Origin: an uncultured Lutibacter sp.
Lineage (GTDB): Bacteria > Bacteroidota > Bacteroidia > Flavobacteriales > Flavobacteriaceae
NCBI RefSeq assembly: GCF_947493565.1
Contig: NZ_CANLRG010000001.1
Location: 1 to 64,000, forward strand
DNA length: 64,000 nucleotides
Direction of reading: 5' to 3'
Shown in pieces: positions 35,899 through 45,621 of the stretch. A program made the translations under genes and the position numbers. The stretch's first letter is position 1. Each line of letters starts with the position of its first letter. The notes beneath the pieces were generated by a model, which was not told the origin of the DNA, made no database searches, and saw only the letters and a program-made list of their open reading frames with translations.

Positions 35899-35934
35899 CT
35901 AAAAAAAAAACTCTCTAATAAGTTAGAGAGTTTT
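35899..35934 (-). terminator. Terminator of the HU gene
   Basis: Stem CTCTCTAA / TTAGAGAG with a 4-base loop; on the minus strand it is followed by a run of ten T. Confidence 0.88.
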
Positions 35935-35961
35935 AAAAATAATAAGATGTCGTCTTATTTA

Positions 35962-36234
35962 TTAGTTAACTGCGTCACTAAATCCAGCACCTGCTTTAAA
36001 TTTTACAACGTTTTTAGCTGCAATTTTAATAGTTTTTCCAGTTTGAGGGTTTCTTCCAGTTCTAGCTGCTCTTTTAGAGATAGACCAAGTTCCCCATCCT
36101 ACTAATGCAACTTTTCCACCTTTTTTAAGTGTGTTTGTTACATTTTCTGTTAATGATTCTAGAGCTGCTTTTGCTGCTGCTTTTGTGATGCCAGCATCAG
36201 CTGCCATAGCATCAATTAAATCTGATTTGTTCAT
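35962..36234 (-). CDS. HU family DNA-binding protein
   Basis: 90 residues, full family length. N-terminal [20 protein letters not shown], and the DNA-binding arm region [20 protein letters not shown] with the conserved RxGRNPxTG. Histone-like nucleoid protein that bends DNA as a dimer. It is monocistronic, with a good promoter and a terminator, and the strong signals suggest high expression. Confidence 0.97.
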   Translation of the reverse strand: MNKSDLIDAMAADAGITKAAAKAALESLTENVTNTLKKGGKVALVGWGTWSISKRAARTGRNPQTGKTIKIAAKNVVKFKAGAGFSDAVN

Positions 36235-36286
36235 AATTTAAATATTAAATTAATTGGTTAAACATTTTTTTCTTTTAAATGCTTAA

Positions 36287-36316
36287 CAAAGTTATACGGA
36301 ATAAGGGTTTGTGCAA
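36287..36316 (-). promoter_or_regulatory. Promoter of the HU gene
   Basis: Minus strand: TTG (36314-36316), 19-base spacer, TAACTTTG (36287-36294). Full match to the Bacteroidota promoter pattern. The untranslated leader is about 45 bases. Confidence 0.78.
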
Positions 36317-36420
36317 GTTTTTATTAAAAAAAGTACCTCTTTTGTTAATAAATGTATCTAAATGTTAATAACCTTGAGGCTTTTTATATAAATAAGCTGT
36401 AAGCCCTTTAAAATATGGGT

Positions 36421-37365
36421 TTATTTAAACATTGCATTTTTATGAAAAGTAAATCCATTTAATAAGCTTTTACTATCCATTTTTCGTTTACCAGCAATTT
36501 GAAGAGATTCAATTATTAAATAACCTTCATTTACGGCAACTTTAATATCATTTTTAGAAATAACTAAAAAACCTGTTTTGTGTTGATGATGAATGATTTC
36601 TTTTTTTACATCAAAAATTTTGACTTTAATTTCTTCACCATTATTAATAAGGGTTGTCCAAGCAGCAGGATATGGATTCAATCCACGTATTAAATTATAA
36701 ATATTTGTCAAATAATCATTCCAATTGATATGGCAGGTTTCATTAAATATTTTGGGTGCAGGTTTTTCTTCTGCAGTTGGTTGCTTTTTTGTGGTTACAT
36801 TTCCTTTTTCTATTAATTGAACGGTTTTAACAACCAATTGACTTCCAATATTCATTAATTTATCATGCAATTCTCCAACTGTTTCTTCTTCTTGAATATT
36901 GGTTTCTTCTTGTAAAATAATATGACCAGTGTCAATTTTTTCATCAATAAAAAAAGTAGTAACTCCAGTTTTAGTTTCACCATTAATAATTGCCCAATTT
37001 ATTGGTGCTGCTCCTCTATAATTAGGTAATAGTGATGCATGTAAGTTAAAAGTTCCGTATTTTGGTAATTGCCAAATCTGTTTAGGTAACATTCTAAATG
37101 CAACAACTATTTGTAAGTTTACACTTAAAGCTTTTAATTCATTAAGAAAATCATCGCTTTTTAAATTTGTAGGCTGTAGTAACTTTAAATTATGTGCAAT
37201 CGCATATTTTTTCACTGCAGATTCATTTAGCTTTCTTCCTCTACCTGCAGGTTTATCAGGTGCTGTAATTACGCCAACAATATTAAAATTAGCTTTTATA
37301 AGTGCATCTAATGTTGCAACAGCAAAATCAGGAGTTCCCATAAATACAATTCTCAAATCTTTCAT
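36421..37365 (-). CDS. fmt: Methionyl-tRNA formyltransferase
   Basis: 314 residues, the usual length. It formylates initiator Met-tRNA using 10-formyl-THF. Seen: N-terminal RIVFMGTPDFAVATLDALI, the active-site HASLLPNYRGAAPINWAI with the folate-binding loop, KIDTGHIILQEE, and the C-terminal OB-like domain with NPYPAAWTTL. Its start overlaps the recQ stop by one base, so the two are coupled. Confidence 0.97.
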   Translation of the reverse strand: MKDLRIVFMGTPDFAVATLDALIKANFNIVGVITAPDKPAGRGRKLNESAVKKYAIAHNLKLLQPTNLKSDDFLNELKALSVNLQIVVAFRMLPKQIWQLPKYGTFNLHASLLPNYRGAAPINWAIINGETKTGVTTFFIDEKIDTGHIILQEETNIQEEETVGELHDKLMNIGSQLVVKTVQLIEKGNVTTKKQPTAEEKPAPKIFNETCHINWNDYLTNIYNLIRGLNPYPAAWTTLINNGEEIKVKIFDVKKEIIHHQHKTGFLVISKNDIKVAVNEGYLIIESLQIAGKRKMDSKSLLNGFTFHKNAMFK

Positions 37366-39260
37366 TAAAAGTTACTTTTAAATTTATTTTGCGAAGTTAT
37401 GGTTATTTTATTTTTTTCTAATAATATTTTTAGTGAATTTAAAACTTCGGTTTCGGAGTACTTTAATTGGGTAACTAGTTCTTTTGAAGATAAAGGATGG
37501 TGTTTTAAAAGCTCAATTATTTCTTGAATAATATCTTTTACGGAACTAGGTTTAGTAGTTTTTGTTTTACATACGTCGCATTGACCACAAGGTGTTGAAC
37601 TAGTTTCATCAAAATAAGCTAATAACTGAATGTTTCTACAGGTTTTAATATTTCTTATATATGCTATCGTTGCATTTAATTTATCAAATTTTACTTGATT
37701 TCGTTTTTGAATACTTTTTGAAATACTATTTATGGTATAATCATCTTCTCGTGCAACTAAAAATAACAATTTAGAACTATTATCTTCAAAAAGATACTCA
37801 ACAATTCCATAGGAATTTAAATCGTTTAAATGATTGACAACATCACTTTTATTGATTGTTAGTTTTTTAGCTAAATTAAATTCATTTATTATAGTATGGT
37901 GTTCTGAAATTCCACCGTAACTTCTTAAAATTAATTTAATTAGTTCTCCTTTTACAGGATGCTCATTTATATAATGAATTAATTGTTTACTGCTAATTAT
38001 AAATTTTAACGTTGATCTTTTACTGTAATTTTCATCTAAAATTAAAATACTCTCTTTTTCTAAAATTTTAATAGCATTATAAGTTTGTAATAAGTTTAAT
38101 TGGTAGGTATGACAAAATTCTTGAAGTGTAAAATTAAATGGGGTTGTTGGTGTTTCACCTAAAGCAACTTTATAATATTGATTTAAATGTGAATATACTT
38201 TTTTAACAAATTTTACAGAAGCTATGGTGCTTTCAAATTTTGAAGTTGTTTCAAAAAGTTGCGTATTGTTTGTTAAAAGGATAGAGTATGCTTTTTCTCT
38301 ATCTCTTCCAGCTCTTCCAGCTTCTTGGATAAAATTTTCTAAACTATTAGGAATATTTATATGAATAACTGCTCTTACATTAGGTTTGTCAATGCCCATT
38401 CCAAAAGCATTGGTAGCCACCATTATAGGAGTTTCATCATTCATCCATTTAGAAAAGGCTTCATTTTTTTCTAAAAATGATAAACCACCATGGTAAAAAC
38501 TACTTTTAAATTTATTGATCTGTAGAAGATTACTAATTGTTTTGGTTTGTTTTCTACTGTTGGTATAAATAATACTTGAACCACTTAGTTTTTTTAAAAT
38601 TTGAAGTAATTTACCATAAATATCTTCGGTAAAAAGAACACTATAACTTAAATTTTTTCTTTGAAATGATTTTTTAAAAACGGTGGCGTTGGGTATTTCT
38701 AGTTGTAATTGAATATCTTCCAATACTCTTTTTGTTGCGGTAGCAGTTAAGGCTATAAATGGCGTTTTGGGATGTAATTTTTTTAAAACCTTTAATTGAA
38801 GATAAGAAGGTCTAAAATCATGTCCCCATTCAGATATGCAATGGGCTTCATCTATTGCAAATAATGAAACCTGAAGTTGTTTGATTTTTTCTTGAACAAA
38901 ACTAGATTGTAATTTTTCAGGAGACAAGTATAAAAATTTATACCCTCCAAACTGTAGATTGTCAAAAGCTACAATTACTTCTTCTTGTGTAAGTTGTGAG
39001 GTTAAAGCAATAGCCTTAATGTTTTTTTCTTTTAAACTATTTACTTGGTCTTGTATAAGTGCAATTAAGGGGGAAATTACAATACAAACTCCTTCTAAAA
39101 TCATAGCAGGAACTTGATAACATAAAGATTTACCGCCTCCTGTGGGCAATAAAACTAGTGTATCTTTACCATCTAAAACATTGTTAATTATTGTTTGTTG
39201 TGGAGTTCTAAATTCGTTATAATTCCAATATTTTTTTAATATGTGTAAAGGTGTATTCAT
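37365..39260 (-). CDS. recQ: ATP-dependent DNA helicase RecQ
   Basis: 631 residues. 3'-5' SF2 helicase for recombination and repair. Motifs: Walker A LLPTGGGKSLCYQVPA, DEAH box AIDEAHCISEWGHDFRPSYL, TATATKRVLEDI, motif VI QEAGRAGRDREKA, the zinc cysteines in CRNIQLLAYF and CGQCDVC, and a short C-terminal winged helix. A full HRDC domain is not evident, as in the short RecQ form. The start overlaps the upstream ATPase gene by 4 bases. Confidence 0.95.
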   Translation of the reverse strand: MNTPLHILKKYWNYNEFRTPQQTIINNVLDGKDTLVLLPTGGGKSLCYQVPAMILEGVCIVISPLIALIQDQVNSLKEKNIKAIALTSQLTQEEVIVAFDNLQFGGYKFLYLSPEKLQSSFVQEKIKQLQVSLFAIDEAHCISEWGHDFRPSYLQLKVLKKLHPKTPFIALTATATKRVLEDIQLQLEIPNATVFKKSFQRKNLSYSVLFTEDIYGKLLQILKKLSGSSIIYTNSRKQTKTISNLLQINKFKSSFYHGGLSFLEKNEAFSKWMNDETPIMVATNAFGMGIDKPNVRAVIHINIPNSLENFIQEAGRAGRDREKAYSILLTNNTQLFETTSKFESTIASVKFVKKVYSHLNQYYKVALGETPTTPFNFTLQEFCHTYQLNLLQTYNAIKILEKESILILDENYSKRSTLKFIISSKQLIHYINEHPVKGELIKLILRSYGGISEHHTIINEFNLAKKLTINKSDVVNHLNDLNSYGIVEYLFEDNSSKLLFLVAREDDYTINSISKSIQKRNQVKFDKLNATIAYIRNIKTCRNIQLLAYFDETSSTPCGQCDVCKTKTTKPSSVKDIIQEIIELLKHHPLSSKELVTQLKYSETEVLNSLKILLEKNKITITSQNKFKSNF

Positions 39261-39793
39261 TGTTTAATACACGCTAAAATAAAATCAGTTCTTTTGGTTA
39301 CCGTTCCAGTTGGAACTTCAATAATGTTGTAATTTAATTCTTTGTAAGTTCTTTCTAAATGGTTATGTATAGCTAAGGCTTGTTCAAAATTTTCATAACG
39401 TTCGTTATCCGATATGTAAATATCTTCCCAAGGAGGCATTAAAAAAATATAATTATAGCGGTATAAATTACTTTTGTGAATGTAAGTTTTAGGATAGTCA
39501 ATACTAATATAATTCATATAAGCATGTACATCTGGAATTCCTCTATCAAAAAAAACGATATCATTATTTTTGATTTCAGCATCGGTATATTGATGAATAC
39601 GACCCTCTAAAAGCATTTCACTAAAGAGTAAAGGTTTGGTCAAAAATAATTGTTCAATACCTTTTTTACGTGCATTTAAAGTAACTTCTCTAGAAATTTC
39701 TGGCATGCACAAAAAATTGCGTTTTGCTAATTCTTCAATTACAGTTGATTTTCCAGTGCCAGGACCTCCAGTAATGACTATTTTCTTTTGCAT
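39257..39793 (-). CDS. AAA family (AAA_28-type) nucleotide kinase-like ATPase
   Basis: 178 residues. Walker A VITGGPGTGKSTVIEELAKR at the N-terminus, CMPEISREVT, and Walker B-like DIVFFDRGIPDVHAYM. Resembles the small NTPases related to the NadR kinase domain or deoxynucleoside kinases. Substrate unknown. It heads the ATPase-recQ-fmt operon with 4- and 1-base overlaps. A minus-strand -7 element TATTTTTG lies at 39798-39805, so the transcript leader is very short. Confidence 0.8.
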   Translation of the reverse strand: MQKKIVITGGPGTGKSTVIEELAKRNFLCMPEISREVTLNARKKGIEQLFLTKPLLFSEMLLEGRIHQYTDAEIKNNDIVFFDRGIPDVHAYMNYISIDYPKTYIHKSNLYRYNYIFLMPPWEDIYISDNERYENFEQALAIHNHLERTYKELNYNIIEVPTGTVTKRTDFILACIKQ

Positions 39794-39880
39794 AACACAA
39801 AAATAAGGTATTCGTTAAATTATACTAAAAAATAATAATGTAATTTTGTCAGCTAAATATTAACATTATTAAGGTGGTAT

Positions 39881-39888
39881 TATATTTG
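39881..39888 (+). promoter_or_regulatory. -7 element for the DUF493 gene
   Basis: TATATTTG, 25 bases before the ATG at 39914, in the divergent spacer from the AAA ATPase gene. No TTG at the expected -33 distance. Confidence 0.5.
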
Positions 39889-39913
39889 CTTCTCTTATTT
39901 GTAAAAAAATAGA

Positions 39914-40195
39914 ATGGACAATAGAACGCAATTTTATAAAAAGTTAAAGAAAAAATTGAAGAAGGATACAACTTTTCCAACAAAGTATCTATTTAAATTT
40001 ATAGTTCCAACAGATGAAAATAAAATTCAGCAAGTAGAAGATTTATTTAACTATCAAGGAGCTGTTATTAATAAAACTTCATCAAGAACAGGTAAATACA
40101 CTAGTGTTTCAATTCATATTGTTATGAAAAAAGCAGATGATATTATTTTAAAATACCAAGCTGCAGAAAAAATTGAAGGAATTATATCTTTGTGA
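39914..40195 (+). CDS. DUF493 family protein (YbeD-like)
   Basis: 93 residues. Small alpha/beta protein with the family features FPTKYLFKFIVPTDENKIQQ and KYTSVSIHIVMKKADDI, matching the ferredoxin-like YbeD/DUF493 fold. A regulatory ACT-like role has been proposed for the family; none can be shown here. Monocistronic by spacing. Confidence 0.85.
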   Translation: MDNRTQFYKKLKKKLKKDTTFPTKYLFKFIVPTDENKIQQVEDLFNYQGAVINKTSSRTGKYTSVSIHIVMKKADDIILKYQAAEKIEGIISL

Positions 40196-40288
40196 TTCTT
40201 TTAACAGCAATTCATAATAATATAAAATAAATTGCAGCGTTTTTTTAACACATTATTTAGTATAAATTAAAGTTGGTAAAATTATTTT

Positions 40289-41899
40289 ATGAAATTAAAA
40301 TATGTAATTATTATTTTTCTTTTTATCATCTCTAAAACTTTTTCTCAGGAAAAAGAAAAAGTTTTATTTACTATCAATAATGAGCCTTTTTATACTCATG
40401 AGTTTTTAAAAGTGTATAAAAAAAACCTGACTTTAATGCCTTCGTCTGAAGAAAATTCTATTGAAACTTATTTAAACCTATTTGTAACATATAAATTAAA
40501 AGTAAAAGAAGCTAAAGATTTAAAGCTGGATACTTTACCAAAATTTAGGAGAGAATTAAATACTTATAAAAGCAAATTAATATTACCCTATTTAAAAGAT
40601 GAACAAACAACTGAAAAGTTGGTTAATGAAGCTTATGAAAGATTGCAAAAAGAAGTAGAAGTAAGTCATATTTTAATAAATTTAAAACCAAATTACACCT
40701 TTTCGGATACATTAGAGGCATATAATAAATTGCTTCAAGCAAGAGATTTAGTATTGAAAGGTTCAAGTTTTTCTGAAGTTGCAAAAAAATATTCTGAGGA
40801 TCCTACAGTTAGTCAAAATAATGGAAATATTGGATATTTTACAGCTTTACAAATGGTTTATCCTTTTGAAAATATTGCATATTCAACACCAATTTCTGAA
40901 ATTTCTATGCCCTTTAGAACAAAATTTGGATATCATATTTTAAAAGTTCATAATATAAGAAAAGCTAGGGGAGAAGTTGAAGTTGCTCATATTATGATTG
41001 AAGGTGATACCGGAAAAAGCAAAACTACAATTGATTCAATTTATAAAGAACTTGTAATAAATAAAACTAATTTTGAAAATATAGCAACAAAGCTTTCTGA
41101 AGATAGAGCCAGTGCTGTTAATGGGGGTAAATTGCCTAAATTTGGAACAGGTCAAATGATTGAAGAGTTTACAGATATGGCATTTTCTTTAACTAATGAA
41201 AATACTATTTCTAAGCCATTTAAAACACCATTTGGATGGCATATTATAAAATTAATTAAAAAGTACCCATTAGAAAGTTTCGATAAACTTAAAAGTAAAA
41301 TAAGACAGCAAATTGAAAAGGATGAACGCTCAAAATTGATTGAAAAATCACTTATTAATAAATTATCTAAGCTATATGCAATTAATGTTAATAAAAATGC
41401 ATTGCGTCAATTTCAAATTGATGATTGGAAAAACAATAATAAAAATTTCCAAAAGCTATTATTAACCATAGAAACAAAAGAAATTAATCAACTTAAATTT
41501 ATTAATTATTTAAAAAGAAATAACTTATCGGATATTTATACAGCCTTTAGTTTATTTAAAGAAAACGAAATTTTAAATTATTATAAAGAAAATATTGAAA
41601 AAACAAATGCAGAATTTGCTGCTATTTTTAAAGAGTTTAAAGAAGGTTTGTTACTTTTTGATTTATTAGAAAAAAAAGTATGGACAAAATCTAAAGAAAA
41701 TGAAGGCCTCATTCATTTTTATGCATTACACAAAGAGGATAAATATAAAAATAAAGCGTTTGAAAACATCAAAGGAATTGTTATTACCGATTATCAAAAT
41801 GAGTTAGAAAAAATATGGATTAATGAGCTTCATAAAAAATATAACGTTAAATTTAACAATTCAGAAAAAAAGAAAATTTTAAAAACAAATTTTAAGTAA
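40289..41899 (+). CDS. Periplasmic peptidyl-prolyl isomerase with two parvulin domains (SurA/PpiC type)
   Basis: 536 residues. Signal peptide (IIIFLFIISKTFSQ), N-terminal helical chaperone region, then two parvulin domains (~122-225 and ~228-330) with VEVSHILINLKPN, NNGNIGYFTALQMVYPFENI, FGYHILKV and VEVAHIMIEG, NGGKLPKFGTGQMIEEF, FGWHIIKLI. A Lys-rich ~200-residue tail follows. Likely outer-membrane protein folding factor. First gene of a PPIase-lipoprotein-PPIase-MoxR cluster, one base from the next gene. Confidence 0.9.
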   Translation: MKLKYVIIIFLFIISKTFSQEKEKVLFTINNEPFYTHEFLKVYKKNLTLMPSSEENSIETYLNLFVTYKLKVKEAKDLKLDTLPKFRRELNTYKSKLILPYLKDEQTTEKLVNEAYERLQKEVEVSHILINLKPNYTFSDTLEAYNKLLQARDLVLKGSSFSEVAKKYSEDPTVSQNNGNIGYFTALQMVYPFENIAYSTPISEISMPFRTKFGYHILKVHNIRKARGEVEVAHIMIEGDTGKSKTTIDSIYKELVINKTNFENIATKLSEDRASAVNGGKLPKFGTGQMIEEFTDMAFSLTNENTISKPFKTPFGWHIIKLIKKYPLESFDKLKSKIRQQIEKDERSKLIEKSLINKLSKLYAINVNKNALRQFQIDDWKNNNKNFQKLLLTIETKEINQLKFINYLKRNNLSDIYTAFSLFKENEILNYYKENIEKTNAEFAAIFKEFKEGLLLFDLLEKKVWTKSKENEGLIHFYALHKEDKYKNKAFENIKGIVITDYQNELEKIWINELHKKYNVKFNNSEKKKILKTNFK

Positions 41900-41900
41900 A

Positions 41901-42749
41901 TTGAAACCAGTTATAATTTTAATAGGAGTACTATTTTTATTCCAATCATGTGATTATTTCACCATTAAAAAGGAGACAAATGAACCTGTTGCAAGAGTGA
42001 ATAATAATTACTTGTATAAAAAAGATTTAAAAAACATTTACAGCTCAGAAATTACTTCTCAAGATAGTATTTTGTTAACCAATAATTATATAAATAATTG
42101 GATAAAACAACAATTATTATTGTCTAAAGCTCAAATAAATTTAGAAAATAAAGCTGAGAAATTTGACAACTTAGTAAAAAAGTATCGTGAAGATTTATAC
42201 ATAAATGCGTATAAAGAAGGTGTTGTAAATGAATATTTAGATACCGAAATTTCTGAAAGTGATTTAGCGCAATTTTACAATGAGAATAACCAAAATTTTA
42301 GGCTAAATGAAGAGTTGGTTAAAGTGAAGTTTATAAAATTTGGGAAAGACATTAATAACAAAAAAGAATTGATAAAACTATTTAAATCAACTAAAAAAGA
42401 AGATTTAGACAGTCTTCAAGCTAAAGAATTCAACCTTAATTCTTATCATCTCAACGATTCAATTTGGGTAAAATATAGAGATTTAATAGTTAAACTACCA
42501 ATTTTAAAAGCAATAGAAAAACAAGAATTGCTAAAAAAAGATAATTTTATTCAAAAAGAAGACTCATTAAGCTTATATTTGGTGACTATTAAACAGGTGT
42601 TAAATAGAAATGAAATAGCACCAAAAAGCTATATGGAACCCACCATAAAGCAAATGATATTACACCAGCGTAAACTGTTATTATTAAAAAATATTGAAGA
42701 AACATTAATTGATGATGCAAATAAAAAACAACAATTTGAAATATATTAA
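41901..42749 (+). CDS. SurA-N-like lipoprotein, TTG start
   Basis: 282 residues. The only usable start is a TTG at 41901, one base after the previous stop; it gives a perfect lipoprotein signal (VIILIGVLFLFQSC). The helical body (NNWIKQQLLLSKAQINLENK, then VVNEYLDTEISESDLAQFYN) resembles SurA/PpiD chaperone regions, but no parvulin domain is recognisable. Placed between two PPIases, it is probably a lipid-anchored member of the same outer-membrane folding system. This role is inferred from position and fold. Confidence 0.75.
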   Translation: MKPVIILIGVLFLFQSCDYFTIKKETNEPVARVNNNYLYKKDLKNIYSSEITSQDSILLTNNYINNWIKQQLLLSKAQINLENKAEKFDNLVKKYREDLYINAYKEGVVNEYLDTEISESDLAQFYNENNQNFRLNEELVKVKFIKFGKDINNKKELIKLFKSTKKEDLDSLQAKEFNLNSYHLNDSIWVKYRDLIVKLPILKAIEKQELLKKDNFIQKEDSLSLYLVTIKQVLNRNEIAPKSYMEPTIKQMILHQRKLLLLKNIEETLIDDANKKQQFEIY

Positions 42750-42750
42750 A

Positions 42751-44109
42751 ATGAAACAACATATTATTGGACTTATCTTATTCCTATTTTTTATTAGTGC
42801 AAAGGCACAAGAAAGAATTAAAGTTGATGGAGTAGCAGTTGTAGTAGGAAAGAATATAGTTTTAGATTCTGACATTGACAAGTTTAAAAAAGAACTTCAA
42901 AGTAGAATAGAAGGTAAAATTAATATTTCTGATTGTGAAATTTTAGAAGAAATTATGACACAAAAATTGCTAGCACATCATGCAGTAGTTGATAGTATTG
43001 TAGTTTCTGATCCAGAAGTAAATAGCGAAGTTGAGCGTAACATTGCCTATTTTGCTCAGCAATTAGGATCTGTAGAAAAAGCAATTGAATATTATGGTTT
43101 TAGTGATGAAGAAGAGTTAAGAACTGAATTGGCAGGTATACAAAGGGAGCAACTACTTATTAAAAGAGAAAGAGCGACCATTACTGAAAAAATAGATGTC
43201 ACACCTGAAGAAGTTAGAACTTATTTTAAAAATTTAGAAGTAGATAACAATTTACCTGAGTTTAGTGCCGAAATAGAATTAGCACAAATAGTAAAATATG
43301 TAAAACCATCTGAAGAAGAGGTTGAACGAGTAATTAATAAGTTAAATGAACTTAAAAAAGAAATTGAAGAAGGTTATAGCTTTCGTTTAAAAGCAATAAT
43401 TAATTCTGATGATCCTGCAGTTTCTGGCAATGGTGCTGGTGCTGGAGGTAAATACACCATTACTCGCGAAAGTGGTTTTATTAAAGAGTTTAAAGAAGTT
43501 GCTTTTAGTTTAGATGAAGGTGAAATTTCAGAACCATTTGAATCAGGTTTTGGATACCATATTATTCAAGTAGAAAAAATTAAAGGTCAAGAACGCGATG
43601 TACGTCATATTTTAATGCAACCTAAAATTAGTGTAGCAGAATTACAGGCTTCTAAAGAAGAGTTAGCCAAAATTCGTGAAGAAATTTTAAAAGGAGAAAT
43701 AACATTTGAAGATGCAGTTTTAAAATATTCTGACGATGAGGATACTAAAAATAATAAGGGCTTAATTTTAAATCCTAATACAAACGATACACGTTTTGAT
43801 TTAACCTTAATTGGGCCAGATTTATATGCCAAAGTTAATAATTTAAAAGCAGGTGAAATAACAGAACCTTTTTATGAAGAGGTTAGGGGTGGAGAAAAAA
43901 TGCATAAAATTTTGCTATTAAAAAGTAAGGATGATACCCATACAGCTAATTTCACTAAAGATTACGAAAAAATCCAACAATTAGCACTTCAAAAAAAGCA
44001 AGAAGAAACCGTTGAAAAATGGGCAAAAGATAAAATTATTGATACCTACATTAAAATCAATAAAGATTTTAAAAAATGTACCTTTAAAAATAATTGGAAA
44101 AAGGAATAA
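42751..44109 (+). CDS. SurA-like peptidyl-prolyl isomerase
   Basis: 452 residues from the ATG at 42751, one base past the previous stop. Signal peptide (LILFLFFISAKAQ), SurA N-domain starting VDGVAVVVGKNIVLDSDIDK, and two parvulin domains (~170-285, ~288-400) with AEIELAQIVKY, FGYHIIQVEKIKG, RDVRHILMQPKIS. It should chaperone unfolded barrel proteins in the periplasm. Third gene of the cluster and directly upstream of the MoxR ATPase. Confidence 0.92.
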   Translation: MKQHIIGLILFLFFISAKAQERIKVDGVAVVVGKNIVLDSDIDKFKKELQSRIEGKINISDCEILEEIMTQKLLAHHAVVDSIVVSDPEVNSEVERNIAYFAQQLGSVEKAIEYYGFSDEEELRTELAGIQREQLLIKRERATITEKIDVTPEEVRTYFKNLEVDNNLPEFSAEIELAQIVKYVKPSEEEVERVINKLNELKKEIEEGYSFRLKAIINSDDPAVSGNGAGAGGKYTITRESGFIKEFKEVAFSLDEGEISEPFESGFGYHIIQVEKIKGQERDVRHILMQPKISVAELQASKEELAKIREEILKGEITFEDAVLKYSDDEDTKNNKGLILNPNTNDTRFDLTLIGPDLYAKVNNLKAGEITEPFYEEVRGGEKMHKILLLKSKDDTHTANFTKDYEKIQQLALQKKQEETVEKWAKDKIIDTYIKINKDFKKCTFKNNWKKE

Positions 44110-44110
44110 T

Positions 44111-45064
44111 ATGTCTGATGTTGCTGCATTAAAAAAGTTGGTTGAAAAGCATAAAGCACTTCAAAATGAAATTGGAAAAGTAATTATTGGTCAAAAAAAA
44201 GCTGTTGATCACATTTTACTTTCTATTTTAAGTGGAGGACACTCATTATTGGTTGGAGTACCTGGACTAGCTAAAACATTGATGGTACATACCATAGCTA
44301 AAACATTGGGTTTAGATTTTAAGAGAATTCAATTTACTCCAGATTTAATGCCATCAGATATTTTAGGAAGTGAAATTTTAGATGAAACCAACCACTTTAA
44401 ATTTATAAAAGGACCAATTTTTAGCAATATCATTTTAGCTGATGAAATTAATCGTACGCCACCAAAAACCCAAGCAGCTTTACTTGAGGCTATGCAAGAA
44501 CATTCGGTAACGGTTTCTGGTCACCATCATAAATTAGCAAAACCATTTTTTGTATTGGCCACTCAAAATCCTATAGAACAAGAAGGAACGTATCCATTGC
44601 CTGAAGCTCAGCTAGACCGTTTTATGTTTTCTATAAATTTAGATTACCCTAGTTTTAATGAAGAAGTTGAAGTGGTTAAAAGCACAACCAATGATATAAA
44701 AAATGAAGTTCAACCATTGCTTTCTGCTGAAGAAATTAATAATTTCCAACATTTAATTAGAAGAATTCCTATTGCTGATAATGTGATTGAATATGCAGTG
44801 AAATTGGTTTCTAAAACTCGTCCTAACACACCTAACGCACCAACAATTGTAAATAATTATATTGATTGGGGGGCTGGTCCAAGAGCCTCTCAAAACTTAA
44901 TTTTAGGAGCAAAAGCAAACGCAGCAGTTTGTGGTAAATTTTCGCCTGATATAGAAGATGTACAAGCGGTTGCTTATGCTATTTTAAAACATAGAATTGT
45001 AAAAAATTATAAAGCAGAAGCTGAAGGAGTTACAGAAAAGCAAGTAATTAAAGAATTGTTTTAG
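44111..45064 (+). CDS. MoxR family AAA+ ATPase
   Basis: 317 residues from the ATG at 44111, one base past the SurA-like stop. Walker A LLVGVPGLAKTLM, Walker B IILADEINRTPPKTQAALLEAM, sensor 1 FVLATQNPIEQEGTYPLPEA, and the C-terminal lid domain WGAGPRASQNLILGAKA. MoxR ATPases act as metal-insertion or maturation chaperones, usually with VWA/DUF58 partners, which are not adjacent here. Being in a SurA operon suggests a link with envelope protein maturation. Overlaps convergent rsmD by 4 bases. Confidence 0.94.
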   Translation: MSDVAALKKLVEKHKALQNEIGKVIIGQKKAVDHILLSILSGGHSLLVGVPGLAKTLMVHTIAKTLGLDFKRIQFTPDLMPSDILGSEILDETNHFKFIKGPIFSNIILADEINRTPPKTQAALLEAMQEHSVTVSGHHHKLAKPFFVLATQNPIEQEGTYPLPEAQLDRFMFSINLDYPSFNEEVEVVKSTTNDIKNEVQPLLSAEEINNFQHLIRRIPIADNVIEYAVKLVSKTRPNTPNAPTIVNNYIDWGAGPRASQNLILGAKANAAVCGKFSPDIEDVQAVAYAILKHRIVKNYKAEAEGVTEKQVIKELF

Positions 45065-45618
45065 TTGTTAATTTCTAGAACTTCATTTTCAAAAAAGCTA
45101 AACATATTTCCTCCGTATTTTTTTTGGTAGCTAAGCCTTTTATGTTTTGTTAAATCTGTATGTTTGGAGTGTTCAATTATTAAAATTCCGTTTTCTGAAA
45201 GTAATTTATTTTCAAAAACTAATGTAGCAATGCGCTCAAATTTATCAACTTCAAAATCATAAGGTGGATCAGCAAAAATAATATCATAAGTACCCGTCGA
45301 TTTTTCTAAAAATTTAAATACATCAGATTTAAAGGTACTAATGTCAAAATTAAGTTCTTTAGCTGTATTGTTAATAAATTTAATACAACCAAAATGAGCA
45401 TCAATAGCCGTAATTTGGGCTGTACCTCTTGATGCAAATTCATAGCTTATATTACCAGTACCAGCAAATAAATCAAGTACATTTATATCACTAAAATAAT
45501 ACAGGTTGTTAATAATGTTAAACAAAGCCTCTTTAGCCATGTCAGTAGTTGGTCTTACAGGTAAATTTTTGGGTGCTTGTAAACGTTTACTTTTATATTT
45601 TCCAGAAATTATACGCAT
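45061..45618 (-). CDS. rsmD: 16S rRNA (guanine966-N2)-methyltransferase RsmD
   Basis: 185 residues. N-terminal MRIISGKYKSKRLQAPKNLP and RPTTDMAKEALFNII; SAM motif I DLFAGTGNISYEFASRG; catalytic DPPY in IIFADPPYDF. It methylates G966 of 16S rRNA during 30S assembly. Three bases follow the DUF3822 stop, so it is cotranscribed with it; the pairing is common in Flavobacteria. Confidence 0.95.
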   Translation of the reverse strand: MRIISGKYKSKRLQAPKNLPVRPTTDMAKEALFNIINNLYYFSDINVLDLFAGTGNISYEFASRGTAQITAIDAHFGCIKFINNTAKELNFDISTFKSDVFKFLEKSTGTYDIIFADPPYDFEVDKFERIATLVFENKLLSENGILIIEHSKHTDLTKHKRLSYQKKYGGNMFSFFENEVLEINN

Positions 45619-45621
45619 ATT

